In this document: positions 8,502-15,720 of the stretch, in pieces | Numbering within the stretch: position 1 is the stretch's first letter | Layout of the letters: each line of letters starts with the position of its first letter | DNA from: a virus | Length of the DNA stretch: 42,710 nt | Virus record (IMG/VR): IMGVR_UViG_3300005294_000005 | Coordinates: 1-42,710 of that record | Strand: one strand, 5' to 3' | Position numbers and translations under genes: made by a program | The notes under the pieces: generated by a model | The model's input: only the letters and a program-made list of their open reading frames with translations | The model's database searches: none | Told to the model about the DNA's origin: nothing

Positions 8502-9698
8502 ATGGGCGTCCTAGAGAATCTTCAGGCCAAGGAAAGCGCCGCCATTGCCACCGGACAGCCTCAAGCCACCCCCGAGGCTATCGGGATGGGAACGGCCAAG
8601 GAGGCGCGCTCTCAGGTGGCTGGCAGGCTTACCCCGCTGATCCCCTACGCCGCAGCCATCGGTGGTGGAGCCTTCGGTCCCGAGGGAGCTATCATCGGCG
8701 GGATGGTGGGCAAGGATATTCAGAGCGGCATCGAGGGCAAAGGCGTACCCACGGCTAGAGAGGCGATCGGCGAAGGGGTCAAGCAAGGAGCCCTTGATCT
8801 GTTCGGCCGTGGCATGGGCAAGGCCGCTCAGCCATTGGCACGAGGCATCTTGAAGGCGGCTGCCAAACTCTCGCCTGAGTCTGCCGATGTGGCGATCAAG
8901 GAAGGTATCACCGCGACCAAGGGTCGGTTTGGGCTGGAGAAACTCAAGGGTCGAATAGAGGAGCAGTCCAAGAATCTGTGGCGACTGATCCGGAGCTATG
9001 AGCAGCGCGGTATCAAGTTCGATCAAGGGCAACTGGCAACTGACATCAACAACAACATCGAGGCCCAACTCGTCGGCCGCGCCATCTCCAAGCCCGAGAT
9101 CGAAGCTGCTGCCACGATGACCAAGCAGTTCTTGGAAGAACACCCCGGACCCATCAGCCCGGTAGACTTGCAACTCATCAAGCAGTCCTCTGACAACATC
9201 GCGACCCCCATCTATGAGGCCATGAAGCGCGCCAAGAAGGGCGGCCCACCCATCCCCTTCGATCAGGTAGTCGAGCATCGCTGGCACAAGGCTATGGCTG
9301 ATGAGGCCAGGAAGCTGCTTGAGTTCGTTGATACGCGCATGAACCCCCAGACTGGCATGATGGAGTCCCCCGCTCGCATGGCCAACGCCGAGACTCAGAA
9401 GCTCATCAACCTCAGAAACGAGCTATTCCCTGAAGTCGAAGGGGCCAACAGCGTGGCCGAGCTTGTGGGGCGTGGTGCTAAGCGTGGCGCAGGGCCTGTC
9501 ATCGGTGCGGCCATCGGGGCGAGTCGAGAAGGTAGCCCGGGCCAGCGAGCCACCCACGGTGCCGAGGGGGCCATCGCCGGGGCGCTGCTCACCTCACCTC
9601 AAGTGCTGACCACCATCGCGATTCACCTGCCCTGGCTCATGCCGCTCTTGGGACAAGCCCCTAGAGCAGCCGGGGCAGCCATCGAGGCTTCGGAGTAG
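8502..9698 (+). CDS. Putative ejection protein with glycine-zipper membrane segments
   Basis: A 398 aa protein starting one base after the previous stop. Two glycine-zipper hydrophobic segments stand out: residues about 44-70 (PYAAAIGGGAFGPEGA, then IIGGMVG) and about 328-378 (GPVIGAAIGAS, GAIAGALLTS), followed by a hydrophobic stretch near the C-terminus (IAIHLPWLMPLLG). The middle is helical and charged. Such segments are typical of phage proteins that insert into the host envelope during DNA delivery. It is the last gene before the lysis region and is separated from it by a 102 bp gap with a folded RNA element. Confidence 0.5.
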   Translation: MGVLENLQAKESAAIATGQPQATPEAIGMGTAKEARSQVAGRLTPLIPYAAAIGGGAFGPEGAIIGGMVGKDIQSGIEGKGVPTAREAIGEGVKQGALDLFGRGMGKAAQPLARGILKAAAKLSPESADVAIKEGITATKGRFGLEKLKGRIEEQSKNLWRLIRSYEQRGIKFDQGQLATDINNNIEAQLVGRAISKPEIEAAATMTKQFLEEHPGPISPVDLQLIKQSSDNIATPIYEAMKRAKKGGPPIPFDQVVEHRWHKAMADEARKLLEFVDTRMNPQTGMMESPARMANAETQKLINLRNELFPEVEGANSVAELVGRGAKRGAGPVIGAAIGASREGSPGQRATHGAEGAIAGALLTSPQVLTTIAIHLPWLMPLLGQAPRAAGAAIEASE

Positions 9699-9699
9699 G

Positions 9700-9778
9700 G
9701 ACCGCGCATCGAGCAGCCCGGAGTGGGCGCAGCAATGCGTGTCGGGTGGCTCACGGATAGGGCCTGCACGGCGCGGTC
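9700..9778 (+). ncRNA. Compact structured RNA element between ejection and lysis genes
   Basis: The only sizeable gap in this part of the late block folds by eye into nested helices. P1 pairs 9700-9707 with 9771-9778 (8 bp, perfect). P2 pairs 9711-9714 with 9749-9752 and 9717-9720 with 9743-9746 around a 2x2 internal loop. P3 pairs 9727-9731 with 9736-9740 and is closed by GCAA, a GNRA tetraloop. Nothing in it is coding. It begins two bases after the stop codon and ends 22 bp before the endolysin start. It could be a processing site, mRNA stabiliser, attenuator or an independent small RNA. Confidence 0.45.
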
Positions 9779-9800
9779 ATAGGACTTCTAGGGGGCAAGG

Positions 9801-10199
9801 ATGCCGAGCTTCGGAAGTGCCAGCGAGCGGCAGCTAGGCACCTGCCACCCTGACTTACAGCGCCTGTTTCGCCGTGTGGTCCTGAACTGGGATTGCCAGA
9901 TCATCGAGGGCAAGCGGAGCGAGGCGCAGCAGCGGGTTTATCTGGCCTCGGGGGCCAGCCGAACCCTCAACTCGAAGCACGTCTACCCCCTCGATGGGCC
10001 GTCTCTAGCCGCTGACGTAGCACCATGGCCCATCAGGTGGAACGACTACTACCGATTCTACGCCTTTGCTGGATTCGTCATTGGCACCGCCACGGAACTG
10101 GGCATCAAGGTACGGTGGGGTGGCAACTGGAGTGGGGACCGGGATGACATCGGACACCAGATCTTCAACGATTTGCCTCACTACGAGTTGGTGGAGTAG
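9801..10199 (+). CDS. Endolysin, M15-type L-alanyl-D-glutamate / D-Ala-D-Ala peptidase
   Basis: A 132 aa zinc peptidase that cuts peptide stems of peptidoglycan. The family signature is present: SKH with His60, AAD with Asp72, and WGGNW followed by DD and GH with Asp115/116 and His119. These are the expected zinc ligands and catalytic acid of VanY/M15_4 enzymes. The length is normal for single-domain endolysins. There is no signal peptide, so it needs a holin, and several small membrane proteins follow immediately. The start is ATG after GGGGGCAAGG. Confidence 0.88.
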   Translation: MPSFGSASERQLGTCHPDLQRLFRRVVLNWDCQIIEGKRSEAQQRVYLASGASRTLNSKHVYPLDGPSLAADVAPWPIRWNDYYRFYAFAGFVIGTATELGIKVRWGGNWSGDRDDIGHQIFNDLPHYELVE

Positions 10200-10236
10200 C
10201 TACCTCACATGACATCAGGGGGAAGGGGTTTCGTGC

Positions 10237-10491
10237 GTGAACCCAGTCCACGTCTGGCTAGCAGCAGGCTCGGTGATCCTGGCGGTGGCGGTGCATCTGG
10301 CAACCTTCGCAGTCAAGTGGGGTCGGATGACGGCCCAGCAAGACGAGCGTCACCGGGAGAACAAGGAGACGATGGAGGAGATCCGTGACGACCAACGCGA
10401 GATCAAGGCCGACATCAAGCATATCAACGGCAGGGTATCGGCCAACTCAGCCGACATCGACTGGCTCAAGGGCCGGCGCAGGACAACGTGA
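10237..10491 (+). CDS. Small membrane protein with coiled coil (lysis region)
   Basis: An 84 aa protein with a GTG start. It has one N-terminal membrane segment (about 6-26, VWLAAGSVILAVAVHLATF) followed by a charged coiled coil (about 35-70) with heptad-like spacing (ETMEEIRDDQREIKADIKH). Its location behind the endolysin suggests a holin-associated or spanin-like role. The topology resembles phage XhlA-like proteins except that the membrane segment is at the N-terminus. It overlaps the next gene by 4 bp (GTGA). Confidence 0.6.
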   Translation: MNPVHVWLAAGSVILAVAVHLATFAVKWGRMTAQQDERHRENKETMEEIRDDQREIKADIKHINGRVSANSADIDWLKGRRRTT

Positions 10492-10730
10492 CCGCTGACC
10501 AGTGGGTTCAGATCATGCTGGCTCTCATTGCCGGATTGCCGGTGACCCTCGCTGTCATCCTGACGGCACGGGCGCAGCACACCAAGGCTGTGGTGTTGGA
10601 GGAGAAAGTGGACGAGGTTCACAAGCTGGCCAACGACCGTCTCACCAAGGCGCTGGATCAGATTGCCGCACTTCAGTTGATGGTCGAACGCCAGCGGGTT
10701 ACAGCACAAACCAAGGAGGCAAAGCCATGA
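10488..10730 (+). CDS. Small membrane protein with coiled coil, second copy type
   Basis: An 80 aa protein with a GTG start overlapping the previous stop. The design is the same as its neighbour: an N-terminal membrane helix (about 6-28, WVQIMLALIAGLPVTLAVIL) and then a C-terminal coiled coil with leucine and valine at heptad positions. It is probably a partner of the upstream protein in the lysis complex. It ends in an ATGA overlap with the holin candidate. Sequence identity with the neighbour is low, so duplication is uncertain. Confidence 0.6.
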   Translation: MTADQWVQIMLALIAGLPVTLAVILTARAQHTKAVVLEEKVDEVHKLANDRLTKALDQIAALQLMVERQRVTAQTKEAKP

Positions 10731-10858
10731 GTCTGCTCGTGGTGCTGGTGATTGTGGACATGGCGTTGGCGATAGGGTCGATCTTCGGCAAGGTGCCAGG
10801 CTGGGCGGTGGACTTTGCCATCTGCGTCACGCTGCTCGTCGCCTTCTGGGGTCGGTGA
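10727..10858 (+). CDS. Holin candidate, two membrane helices, 43 aa
   Basis: This 43 aa protein consists almost entirely of two hydrophobic helices (about 2-20 and 26-42) joined by a short GKVPG turn, with one terminal Arg. The start ATG sits behind AAGGAGG and overlaps the previous stop. Very short two-helix proteins next to an endolysin are often holins or pinholins, which permeabilise the inner membrane. The gene downstream is a second candidate. Confidence 0.6.
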   Translation: MSLLVVLVIVDMALAIGSIFGKVPGWAVDFAICVTLLVAFWGR

Positions 10859-11163
10859 TGGACTTCCTGCCCTGGCTGACTCCGTTGATCATGCTGGCCT
10901 TCGGCATAGCGGTGAAGCGCTGGCCGCTGCTGGCCAAGATCCCCAACCAACTCATCTGGCTCGGCAACCTCATCATCGGCATCGCCGCCAAGTTGCTGGG
11001 TCCAGACGAAGCACATGCAGGCTTCTTCACCACTGCCTGGAATGGGCTCGGATGGTTGTGGCCACCGATTCAGGTCATGCTGGCACGGTTACTGTATGAG
11101 ACGTTTGTGAGACCGACTGAAGAACTGACCGGGCAAGAGGCTCCAGTCAGGAAGAAGAAGTAG
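10858..11163 (+). CDS. Membrane protein, alternative holin candidate
   Basis: A 101 aa protein from ATG 10858 (TGATG overlap); GTG at 10855 is the alternative. It has a hydrophobic helix at about 6-20 (LTPLIMLAFGIAV), another at about 33-48 (LIWLGNLIIGIAAKLL), an aromatic stretch (WNGLGWLWPPIQVM) that may be a third, and a basic tail ending RKKK. The three-helix layout with a basic C-terminus fits class I holins. It lies in one run with the endolysin and the two coiled-coil membrane proteins. Confidence 0.55.
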   Translation: MDFLPWLTPLIMLAFGIAVKRWPLLAKIPNQLIWLGNLIIGIAAKLLGPDEAHAGFFTTAWNGLGWLWPPIQVMLARLLYETFVRPTEELTGQEAPVRKKK

Positions 11164-11184
11164 TCCCCAAGGAGGGAATCCCCC

Positions 11185-11574
11185 GTGAAGAAGTTGCTGC
11201 CGCTGCTGTTCCTGCTGTCGCTAGCCACCATCGTCGAGGCCGCTCCGGCCAAGCACGCCACGCGGTGCAAGCGCTGCGCGCATCCGTGCTCGACGGTGGC
11301 GGTCCCGGCCAAGCCCGAGACCACGTCCTACAACGCCGTGGATGCCTTCCTGGACGCTTTCAGCCTGACCGCTGGGTTCCGCTGGGACCGTGAGTGCGTA
11401 GGCGATCCTGACGCCTCCCACGCTTCCAACAGCGATCCCTTCTTCGTCGGTGGGGAACTCAGACTGCCGCTGAACTCCTGGGCCGACCTGGGTGGCAACA
11501 TCGACCGCGACTTCGTCGAGGCACCGCACTGGAACGCGAGGGTTTTCGTCGCCGCCCACCCTTGGAGGAAGTAG
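11185..11574 (+). CDS. Secreted small protein with signal peptide, unknown
   Basis: A 129 aa protein with a GTG start behind AAGGAGGGAATC. The first about 19 residues form a clean Sec signal (KK, then LLPLLFLLSLATIV, cleavage near VEA-AP). A Cys-rich patch follows (CKRCAHPC, about 28-34). The C-terminal 60 residues alternate as in outer-membrane or periplasmic beta strands (FFVGGELRLPLNSWADLGG, ARVFVAAHPW). It is not recognisable as a spanin, but its place after the holin genes suggests an envelope role in lysis or exclusion. Confidence 0.55.
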   Translation: MKKLLPLLFLLSLATIVEAAPAKHATRCKRCAHPCSTVAVPAKPETTSYNAVDAFLDAFSLTAGFRWDRECVGDPDASHASNSDPFFVGGELRLPLNSWADLGGNIDRDFVEAPHWNARVFVAAHPWRK

Positions 11575-11577
11575 CCC

Positions 11578-12093
11578 ATGCGCCAGACCCAGCGTCCGCC
11601 CCCTCAGCACGAGCACTGGCATGAGTTGATCAAAGCCGTGGGGCACATGGAACGTGCCCTCGGCGGCAAGCTCGACAAAGTCATAGACACCCTGGAAAAG
11701 CACACTCCTGGTCCGAGGAAGGGTCTCGGGCTCTACATCAACACGGTTTACGGAAAGAGGTGCAACATGGCTGTTCTTCCCCCGATCAAGATGCTCGATG
11801 TCGAGAAGGTGTTGCTGTCGGTCGCGCCGCAGAAGGCTGACGGCACGGTCGATGACAGCGTCATCGTTACCTGGTCAAGCTCTGACCCCACGCAGGTGGG
11901 TGTCGAGCCTTCCAGCACCGACAACGGTAGAAGCTGCTTCGCCCTGACCCCGCTGGAGAGTGGCACTGCCATCATCTCGGCGTCGGCCCCGGGCTATGAT
12001 ACGGACACGGTCGAAGTGAGCTATGCGCCGGGAGTTGCTGGCAAGCTCAACCTGTCGGCAGGTACGCCGGTCAGCGACGCACCGACGCCGTAA
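11578..12093 (+). CDS. Ig-like (BIG2-type) domain protein with possible internal start
   Basis: A 171 aa protein. Residues 1-63 are a helical leader (HWHELIKAVGHMERALGGKLDKV). Residues about 64-155 form a bacterial Ig-like domain, with VTWSSSDPTQV and SGTAIISASAPGY giving the typical WSSSD and GTAxIxA strands. An in-frame ATG at 11767 (Met64) has an AAGAGG site 6 bp upstream, so the Ig domain may also be made alone. Ig-like domains on phage proteins usually decorate capsid or tail and bind glycans. The gene ends 5 bp from the end of a convergent minus-strand gene. Confidence 0.6.
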   Translation: MRQTQRPPPQHEHWHELIKAVGHMERALGGKLDKVIDTLEKHTPGPRKGLGLYINTVYGKRCNMAVLPPIKMLDVEKVLLSVAPQKADGTVDDSVIVTWSSSDPTQVGVEPSSTDNGRSCFALTPLESGTAIISASAPGYDTDTVEVSYAPGVAGKLNLSAGTPVSDAPTP

Positions 12094-12098
12094 GCAGC

Positions 12099-12995
12099 CT
12101 AAGGTGCCTTCAGCACTTCATTGCTGGGGGCACTTTCATTTCCATTGGAGTCGGTTGCGGTGACGTAGAACCTCGTAGGTCGGGCGGGGAGCCAGGACCA
12201 GACGAAGGACTTGGGCAGCGAGACGTAAGCGGGCTTGCCTTCGCGGTGAAAAGTCTGCATCGAGAGGAAGAGGCCCCACGTGGCTCCGGTGGTATCGACC
12301 CGGGAGTACATACGTCCAGACTGCAGCCCTCTCTCGGGGAACCCCAGCGCATCCGTCGAAGGCCAGGTCCAGCGCCACACCACGTAGGGTGACGGTAGCG
12401 GGACGGAGAACCCGTTCAAGGCGATGGCGTCCAGTCGAGGCTGGGTGCCCATCGTGACCCCGACCCTCCCCCCACCCTTGGCGTAAGGCCACGAAGCCAC
12501 CGACACCACGCCGATGGAAGCACCGTTCCTGGAGACCGCCACGCCACCGAGAGAGTCACAGGCTGCGGTGACGGTATCCCCTGGGACCAAGGTGCAAGGC
12601 CACTGCGCGTAGTCCACCCAGGCGACGTTATAGGCTGCGACTCGCATGAGGTGGGCATTGGCATCGTACCTGACCTCGATGTGGGCTCCTGGGGCACCCT
12701 GAGCCTTCAGGAGCAAATCCTGCTCTTGCCCTCCGAGCACCTTCCAGATGCCCGAGACTGACTGCTGCTTGCCAAGTACGGAGTCGTAGACGGCGGAGGT
12801 GTAGGCCGTGGCACCGAGGGTGTTGTTGTCGAGGATGAGGAAGGACGACCCCCCGACCCACTTGGGACCCACCGAGGTGCGGTTGAAATCATCCAGGGTG
12901 GCGCAGAAGGTGAAGGTGGCCCACAGGACAAAGGTGATGAAGACCACCACCCCAGCGGCGAGCATCGCACCTCGTTCAAACTGCCTGTCTCTCAC
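12099..12995 (-). CDS. Membrane-anchored LamG/concanavalin-like plus fibronectin-III protein
   Basis: A 298 aa protein with a GTG start behind GGAGGGTGAA. An N-terminal helix (about 10-31, MLAAGVVVFITFVLWATF) anchors or exports it. Residues about 34-195 match the laminin-G/concanavalin lectin fold (DDFNRTSVGPKW, IEVRYDA, GDTVTA, GGGRVGV, LDAI). The last about 70 residues look like a fibronectin-type III strand set (FYVTATDSNGNES). It is transcribed leftward behind the terminator hairpin at 13013-13039 and so probably depends on its own promoter or on readthrough. A surface lectin, adhesin or exclusion factor are possible roles. Confidence 0.55.
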   Translation of the reverse strand: MRDRQFERGAMLAAGVVVFITFVLWATFTFCATLDDFNRTSVGPKWVGGSSFLILDNNTLGATAYTSAVYDSVLGKQQSVSGIWKVLGGQEQDLLLKAQGAPGAHIEVRYDANAHLMRVAAYNVAWVDYAQWPCTLVPGDTVTAACDSLGGVAVSRNGASIGVVSVASWPYAKGGGRVGVTMGTQPRLDAIALNGFSVPLPSPYVVWRWTWPSTDALGFPERGLQSGRMYSRVDTTGATWGLFLSMQTFHREGKPAYVSLPKSFVWSWLPARPTRFYVTATDSNGNESAPSNEVLKAP

Positions 12996-13012
12996 TTCAC
13001 CCTCCTAGAAGT

Positions 13013-13039
13013 AAAGCCGGGGCCTGCCGTCCCGGCTTT
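13013..13039. terminator. Strong hairpin separating the early block from the lectin-like gene
   Basis: A perfect 9 bp stem (13013-13021 with 13031-13039, AAAGCCGGG with CCCGGCTTT) closes a 9-base loop. In either orientation the stem ends in a short T tract. It lies 17 bp upstream of the 12995 start and downstream of the early block, so it can terminate or attenuate leftward transcription before the last gene. Confidence 0.6.
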
Positions 13040-13080
13040 CTCATTGCCCTTGTCAACTGAGCGCTCTGTGGTTGAGGACC

Positions 13081-13245
13081 CTATGCATCGATGGCCTCCT
13101 CTCGCTGAGGTTCTGGCAGGCGGGGTTGAAAGTCACGAATAGTCTGCGCCAGGGTCCAGGCTGAGATCCAGTATCTGGACTCCGGGGTGAGCCAACGCCA
13201 CTTGGACTTCCAGTCGCGGAGCGGGACGCCCAGTCTCAGGATCAT
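13081..13245 (-). CDS. Small hypothetical protein, 54 aa
   Basis: Starts at an ATGA overlap with the stop of the gene at 13242-13478 and ends with TAG at 13081. The protein is rich in Trp and Arg (WKSKWRWLTPESRYW) with a charged C-terminus. No family is recognised. The start/stop overlap, which is the rule in this operon, is the main evidence that it is real. Confidence 0.6.
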   Translation of the reverse strand: MILRLGVPLRDWKSKWRWLTPESRYWISAWTLAQTIRDFQPRLPEPQREEAIDA

Positions 13246-13478
13246 GGCAGCTTCAGTTGAACGAAGACCTCAAGTCTCGCCCGTCCGAGGTCTTGATTGA
13301 GAGTTTTCTGGTGGGAGTCATAGACACCGAGGATGCGTTCGTTATCTGCGGTATATCCCATGGCCGTCGCGGTTGCCCACGACCAGAACAACTCGCGCAA
13401 GTCCTGCTCGACCTTGGCCCTGGTTGCGGGGCTCATGTACTTGAAGAACGTCACGGCGTCCCGGATGTCGTGGCTCAT
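13242..13478 (-). CDS. Small helical hypothetical protein, 78 aa
   Basis: The ATG start overlaps the stop of the AT-hook gene (ATGA). It is a helical, charged protein (SPATRAKVEQDLRELFW). It has no cysteine pairs or membrane segment. It is conserved in style with the other small leftward proteins, and its function is unknown. Confidence 0.65.
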   Translation of the reverse strand: MSHDIRDAVTFFKYMSPATRAKVEQDLRELFWSWATATAMGYTADNERILGVYDSHQKTLNQDLGRARLEVFVQLKLP

Positions 13479-14050
13479 GCCGGTGACTCTGAGCCGTCGA
13501 GGTGCTGACGGACCTTCCGAGGGCGGCCACGTTTCTTCTGAGTTGGCGGTGGAGCAGGAAGGGCATGAGCTACCCCCGCATCCTTGCGGTCTGCGGACTC
13601 CACCGCCTTACGTCTACGCTTCCTCGTCAGTCCCAACTGAGCATAGTGCTCGTCCAGGGTGCGACGCATCGCTCCGAGGACGATTGCCGCTACTCGGGCT
13701 TTCTCCTGAGCGTTCAGTTGAGTCGGTGTCCCTCGGTACATGGCAGAGGAGTCGTGGATCACTAGCTCCTTCTGGCTCAGCAGATCGGCCATGTCCCTGA
13801 TCAACTCAGAAGCCTCCATGACGGGCTCTGAGGTCTGGACAGGCTCAGGGGCCTGGGCGCGATAGATCGTCGGTGCAGGAGGCTCTGGGGCAGGTTCTGG
13901 CTCGTTGTCTGGCAGCATGTCAAACTCGTCAGGGTTCTCCGGCATAGGCTGGGGCCAGGGTTCCTGTCCTGACTCTGGGATCACGGTGCCATCCAGGGGC
14001 GGGAGTCCTTGCATCTGCCGGATACGGGCTAGCTGTTCGTGTAGGGTCAT
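13475..14050 (-). CDS. Acidic/Pro-rich protein with C-terminal AT-hook
   Basis: A 191 aa protein with start ATG after GAGAGGAC. The N-terminal third is Pro/Glu-rich and likely disordered (PEPAPEPPAP). A helical middle (about 78-140) contains ELIRDMADLLSQ and AQEKARVAAIVLGAMRRTL. The basic C-terminus includes KKRGRPRKV, an AT-hook (core RGRP) that inserts into the minor groove of A/T tracts. It is next to the Cas4/RecB-like nuclease and could be its DNA-binding partner or a host-nucleoid protein. That pairing is inference. Confidence 0.6.
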   Translation of the reverse strand: MTLHEQLARIRQMQGLPPLDGTVIPESGQEPWPQPMPENPDEFDMLPDNEPEPAPEPPAPTIYRAQAPEPVQTSEPVMEASELIRDMADLLSQKELVIHDSSAMYRGTPTQLNAQEKARVAAIVLGAMRRTLDEHYAQLGLTRKRRRKAVESADRKDAGVAHALPAPPPTQKKRGRPRKVRQHLDGSESPA

Positions 14051-14059
14051 CCAGTCCTC

Positions 14060-14893
14060 TCAGGGGTGGCAGAGTTTCTTCCAGTCACAGTAGCCGCAGG
14101 GCCACACGGGGTTCTTCAGGTAGGATTCGGGGACTCCTGGGTCGATGCCAACACGGGCGTCCTTCATGGCTTGGCCGAGGATCTTGAGGTCAGACTCGGC
14201 TACTTCCGGGGCGTAGTCCACGAACCACGCATGAAACAGGGGTTCCCCCTTGGTGGCACCGACGGCGGTATAGATCAAACGGCCACGAGCCAAAGTCGGT
14301 GACGGAAATTTTCCCAAAATTCCGGCATGCAGGTAGGTGTTGACCTGTTTGGTGTAGCCGTCGTCCTGCTCCGGCCCGCCTCTCTTGATCACCCAGCCCA
14401 GGGCACGTGAGTTCTTGGTCTTGAGTTCCCACAACTCTCTCTCGTCCAGTCCAGGGATCAGCGCCCGGACTTCCTCCGGGACTTCGATGAGCAAGTCCAG
14501 CTTGCCCACCACCTTCTCGCCGTCCGTCTCTAGCTCGACTCGCTCTTGAGTCAGGATGGTGACCCCGGCCGCTTCGAGGAGTTCGATGTAGAGTTCTTCA
14601 GCCTTCCTGCCGATGTTCAAGGTCATCCACGAGTCCAGAGTCATGACCTCGGTGCGCGGCACGTTGGTCAGTGCGAAGAACAACTGGCGCGGGCACTTGC
14701 CAGCATCGGTGACGTAGGGGTACTCCCTCTTGTCTTTCCCCTCGGCGGCACGCTGGGCCTTCTCCTGCTCCAGCTTGCGGGCTAGGCCGTACTCTAGGAG
14801 TGTTCTGACGGGCTCTGTAGCTTCTCCGGTGCCTGACTCACGGACTATCCCTGAGAGGTGCTGCTGCGGCTTCCAGGAGGGAGGGAGGGTCAC
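14060..14893 (-). CDS. Cas4/RecB-like PD-(D/E)XK nuclease with Fe-S cysteines
   Basis: A 277 aa protein. The preferred start is GTG at 14893, which overlaps the stop of a small membrane protein and follows GAGGA. Motifs, by residue from that start: Cys67 (GKCPRQLFF), Asp133 (GKLDLLIEV), Glu156-x-Lys158 (WELKTK), Gln183 (KQVNTYLHA), and three C-terminal cysteines 266, 269 and 275 (CGYC, CH). One N-terminal plus three C-terminal cysteines is the 4Fe-4S arrangement of Cas4 and AddB-type exonucleases. It probably trims DNA ends in phage recombination or replication. Confidence 0.8.
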   Translation of the reverse strand: MTLPPSWKPQQHLSGIVRESGTGEATEPVRTLLEYGLARKLEQEKAQRAAEGKDKREYPYVTDAGKCPRQLFFALTNVPRTEVMTLDSWMTLNIGRKAEELYIELLEAAGVTILTQERVELETDGEKVVGKLDLLIEVPEEVRALIPGLDERELWELKTKNSRALGWVIKRGGPEQDDGYTKQVNTYLHAGILGKFPSPTLARGRLIYTAVGATKGEPLFHAWFVDYAPEVAESDLKILGQAMKDARVGIDPGVPESYLKNPVWPCGYCDWKKLCHP

Positions 14894-14994
14894 GGCTTCC
14901 TCGTAAACCACCATGCCAGCACGCCCAAGCACCATCCACTTAACGCGCCGATGGTGACGAAGTCGGCGAGTCGCCCGAGTTCTTTTGGATTCAT
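14890..14994 (-). CDS. Single-span membrane microprotein, 34 aa
   Basis: An ATG start overlapping the upstream stop (ATGA) and a stop overlapping the nuclease GTG (GTGA). After a short polar N-terminus (MNPKELGRLADF) a hydrophobic helix spans about 13-30 (VTIGALSGWCLGVLAWWF), ending TRKP. This is a typical one-pass membrane peptide. The double overlap supports that it is translated. Confidence 0.5.
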   Translation of the reverse strand: MNPKELGRLADFVTIGALSGWCLGVLAWWFTRKP

Positions 14995-15185
14995 GGCTCG
15001 TCCTGATAGTGCCCGTAGGCGGCGTAATTGGCGTCGAACTTCTGGTGGCGCTCCCACCACGCCTTGACCGACTCGTCGTAGATGCTCAACTCGCGGCGCA
15101 TGATGGAGCAGAGCAGTGCTGCCCCCTCGCGCATGTGCTTTTCGTGTTCTCTATCGCCGGGCCTCTCATCGGAGCAGGGGCTCAC
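14991..15185 (-). CDS. Small hypothetical protein, 64 aa
   Basis: The GTG start at 15185 overlaps the upstream TGA (GTGA), and the stop overlaps the next ATG. An upstream in-frame GTG at 15194 is possible. It is charged and helical with His/Glu/Arg clusters (REHEKHMREGAALL). No family is recognised. Confidence 0.6.
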   Translation of the reverse strand: MSPCSDERPGDREHEKHMREGAALLCSIMRRELSIYDESVKAWWERHQKFDANYAAYGHYQDEP

Positions 15186-15514
15186 TCCGGCCACCCCTCA
15201 AGAAGGTGCCGTGCAAGCTCCATAGCCTCGCTCACAGCCTCTGAGCCTTGACCTTGGAACAACCTGCCAGCGAAGGTGAGACAGTGGGCGTAGCGGGCAT
15301 CCTTGGAGGTCTGGCGCGGTGCTGGGGCTACCCCGGGGATGGCAGTCTGGACGGGGGTGGCAGAAGCGACGGTGACGCCGTTCTGGGGCTTTTGCTTGCA
15401 CTCCCGGATGGGGCAGGCGATGAACGAGTTATAGGGCTGGCCGGTGGCCTTGTTGACACCAGCGGGAACGACCTTCCATGGCAGGTTGTGGACGGGACAT
15501 AGGGCAGCGCTCAA
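15182..15514 (-). CDS. Putative zinc-binding protein, 110 aa
   Basis: A TTG start overlaps the upstream stop (TTGA). It has Cys-x2-His (CPVH, about 6-9) and Cys-x4-Cys (CPIREC, about 34-39), a likely zinc knuckle. A Pro/Thr-rich linker follows (about 50-70), then a helical C-terminus (SEAVSEAMELARHLLEG). Similar architecture is common in small phage DNA- or RNA-binding proteins. The exact function is not recognised. Confidence 0.6.
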   Translation of the reverse strand: MSAALCPVHNLPWKVVPAGVNKATGQPYNSFIACPIRECKQKPQNGVTVASATPVQTAIPGVAPAPRQTSKDARYAHCLTFAGRLFQGQGSEAVSEAMELARHLLEGWPE

Positions 15515-15720
15515 GGTTTCCTCCCAAGTTCTTCATCGGTGGGCTGGTGGTTGGCCAGATCCCACCATTCATTGTCTTCCTTTTCGACCCGAGCAAGGAT
15601 TTTGCGCGCTAGGTGAGGGTCGCGCTCGATGCGGCGCTCCAGTTCCCAGCAACGGTCGCAGCGTTTGGTGGCCAGCATCGGGGTCGGATCGCCGCAGATG
15701 TCACACGGAACCTCGCTCAT
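15511..15720 (-). CDS. Small CxxC zinc-ribbon protein, 69 aa
   Basis: Starts at ATG 15720 behind AAAGGAGAACAA. CDIC and CDRC (about 6-9 and 21-24) form a four-cysteine zinc ribbon, followed by a long charged helix (ELERRIERDPHLARKIL). An upstream in-frame start exists, but the ribosome site favours this one. It is one of many zinc-ribbon proteins in the leftward block. Confidence 0.65.
   Translation of the reverse strand: MSEVPCDICGDPTPMLATKRCDRCWELERRIERDPHLARKILARVEKEDNEWWDLANHQPTDEELGRKP

Noticed and set aside
12085-12120. Bidirectional terminator at the convergent gene ends
   Set aside because: Only a 4 bp GTGC/GCAC hairpin with an imperfect extension is present, too weak to call.
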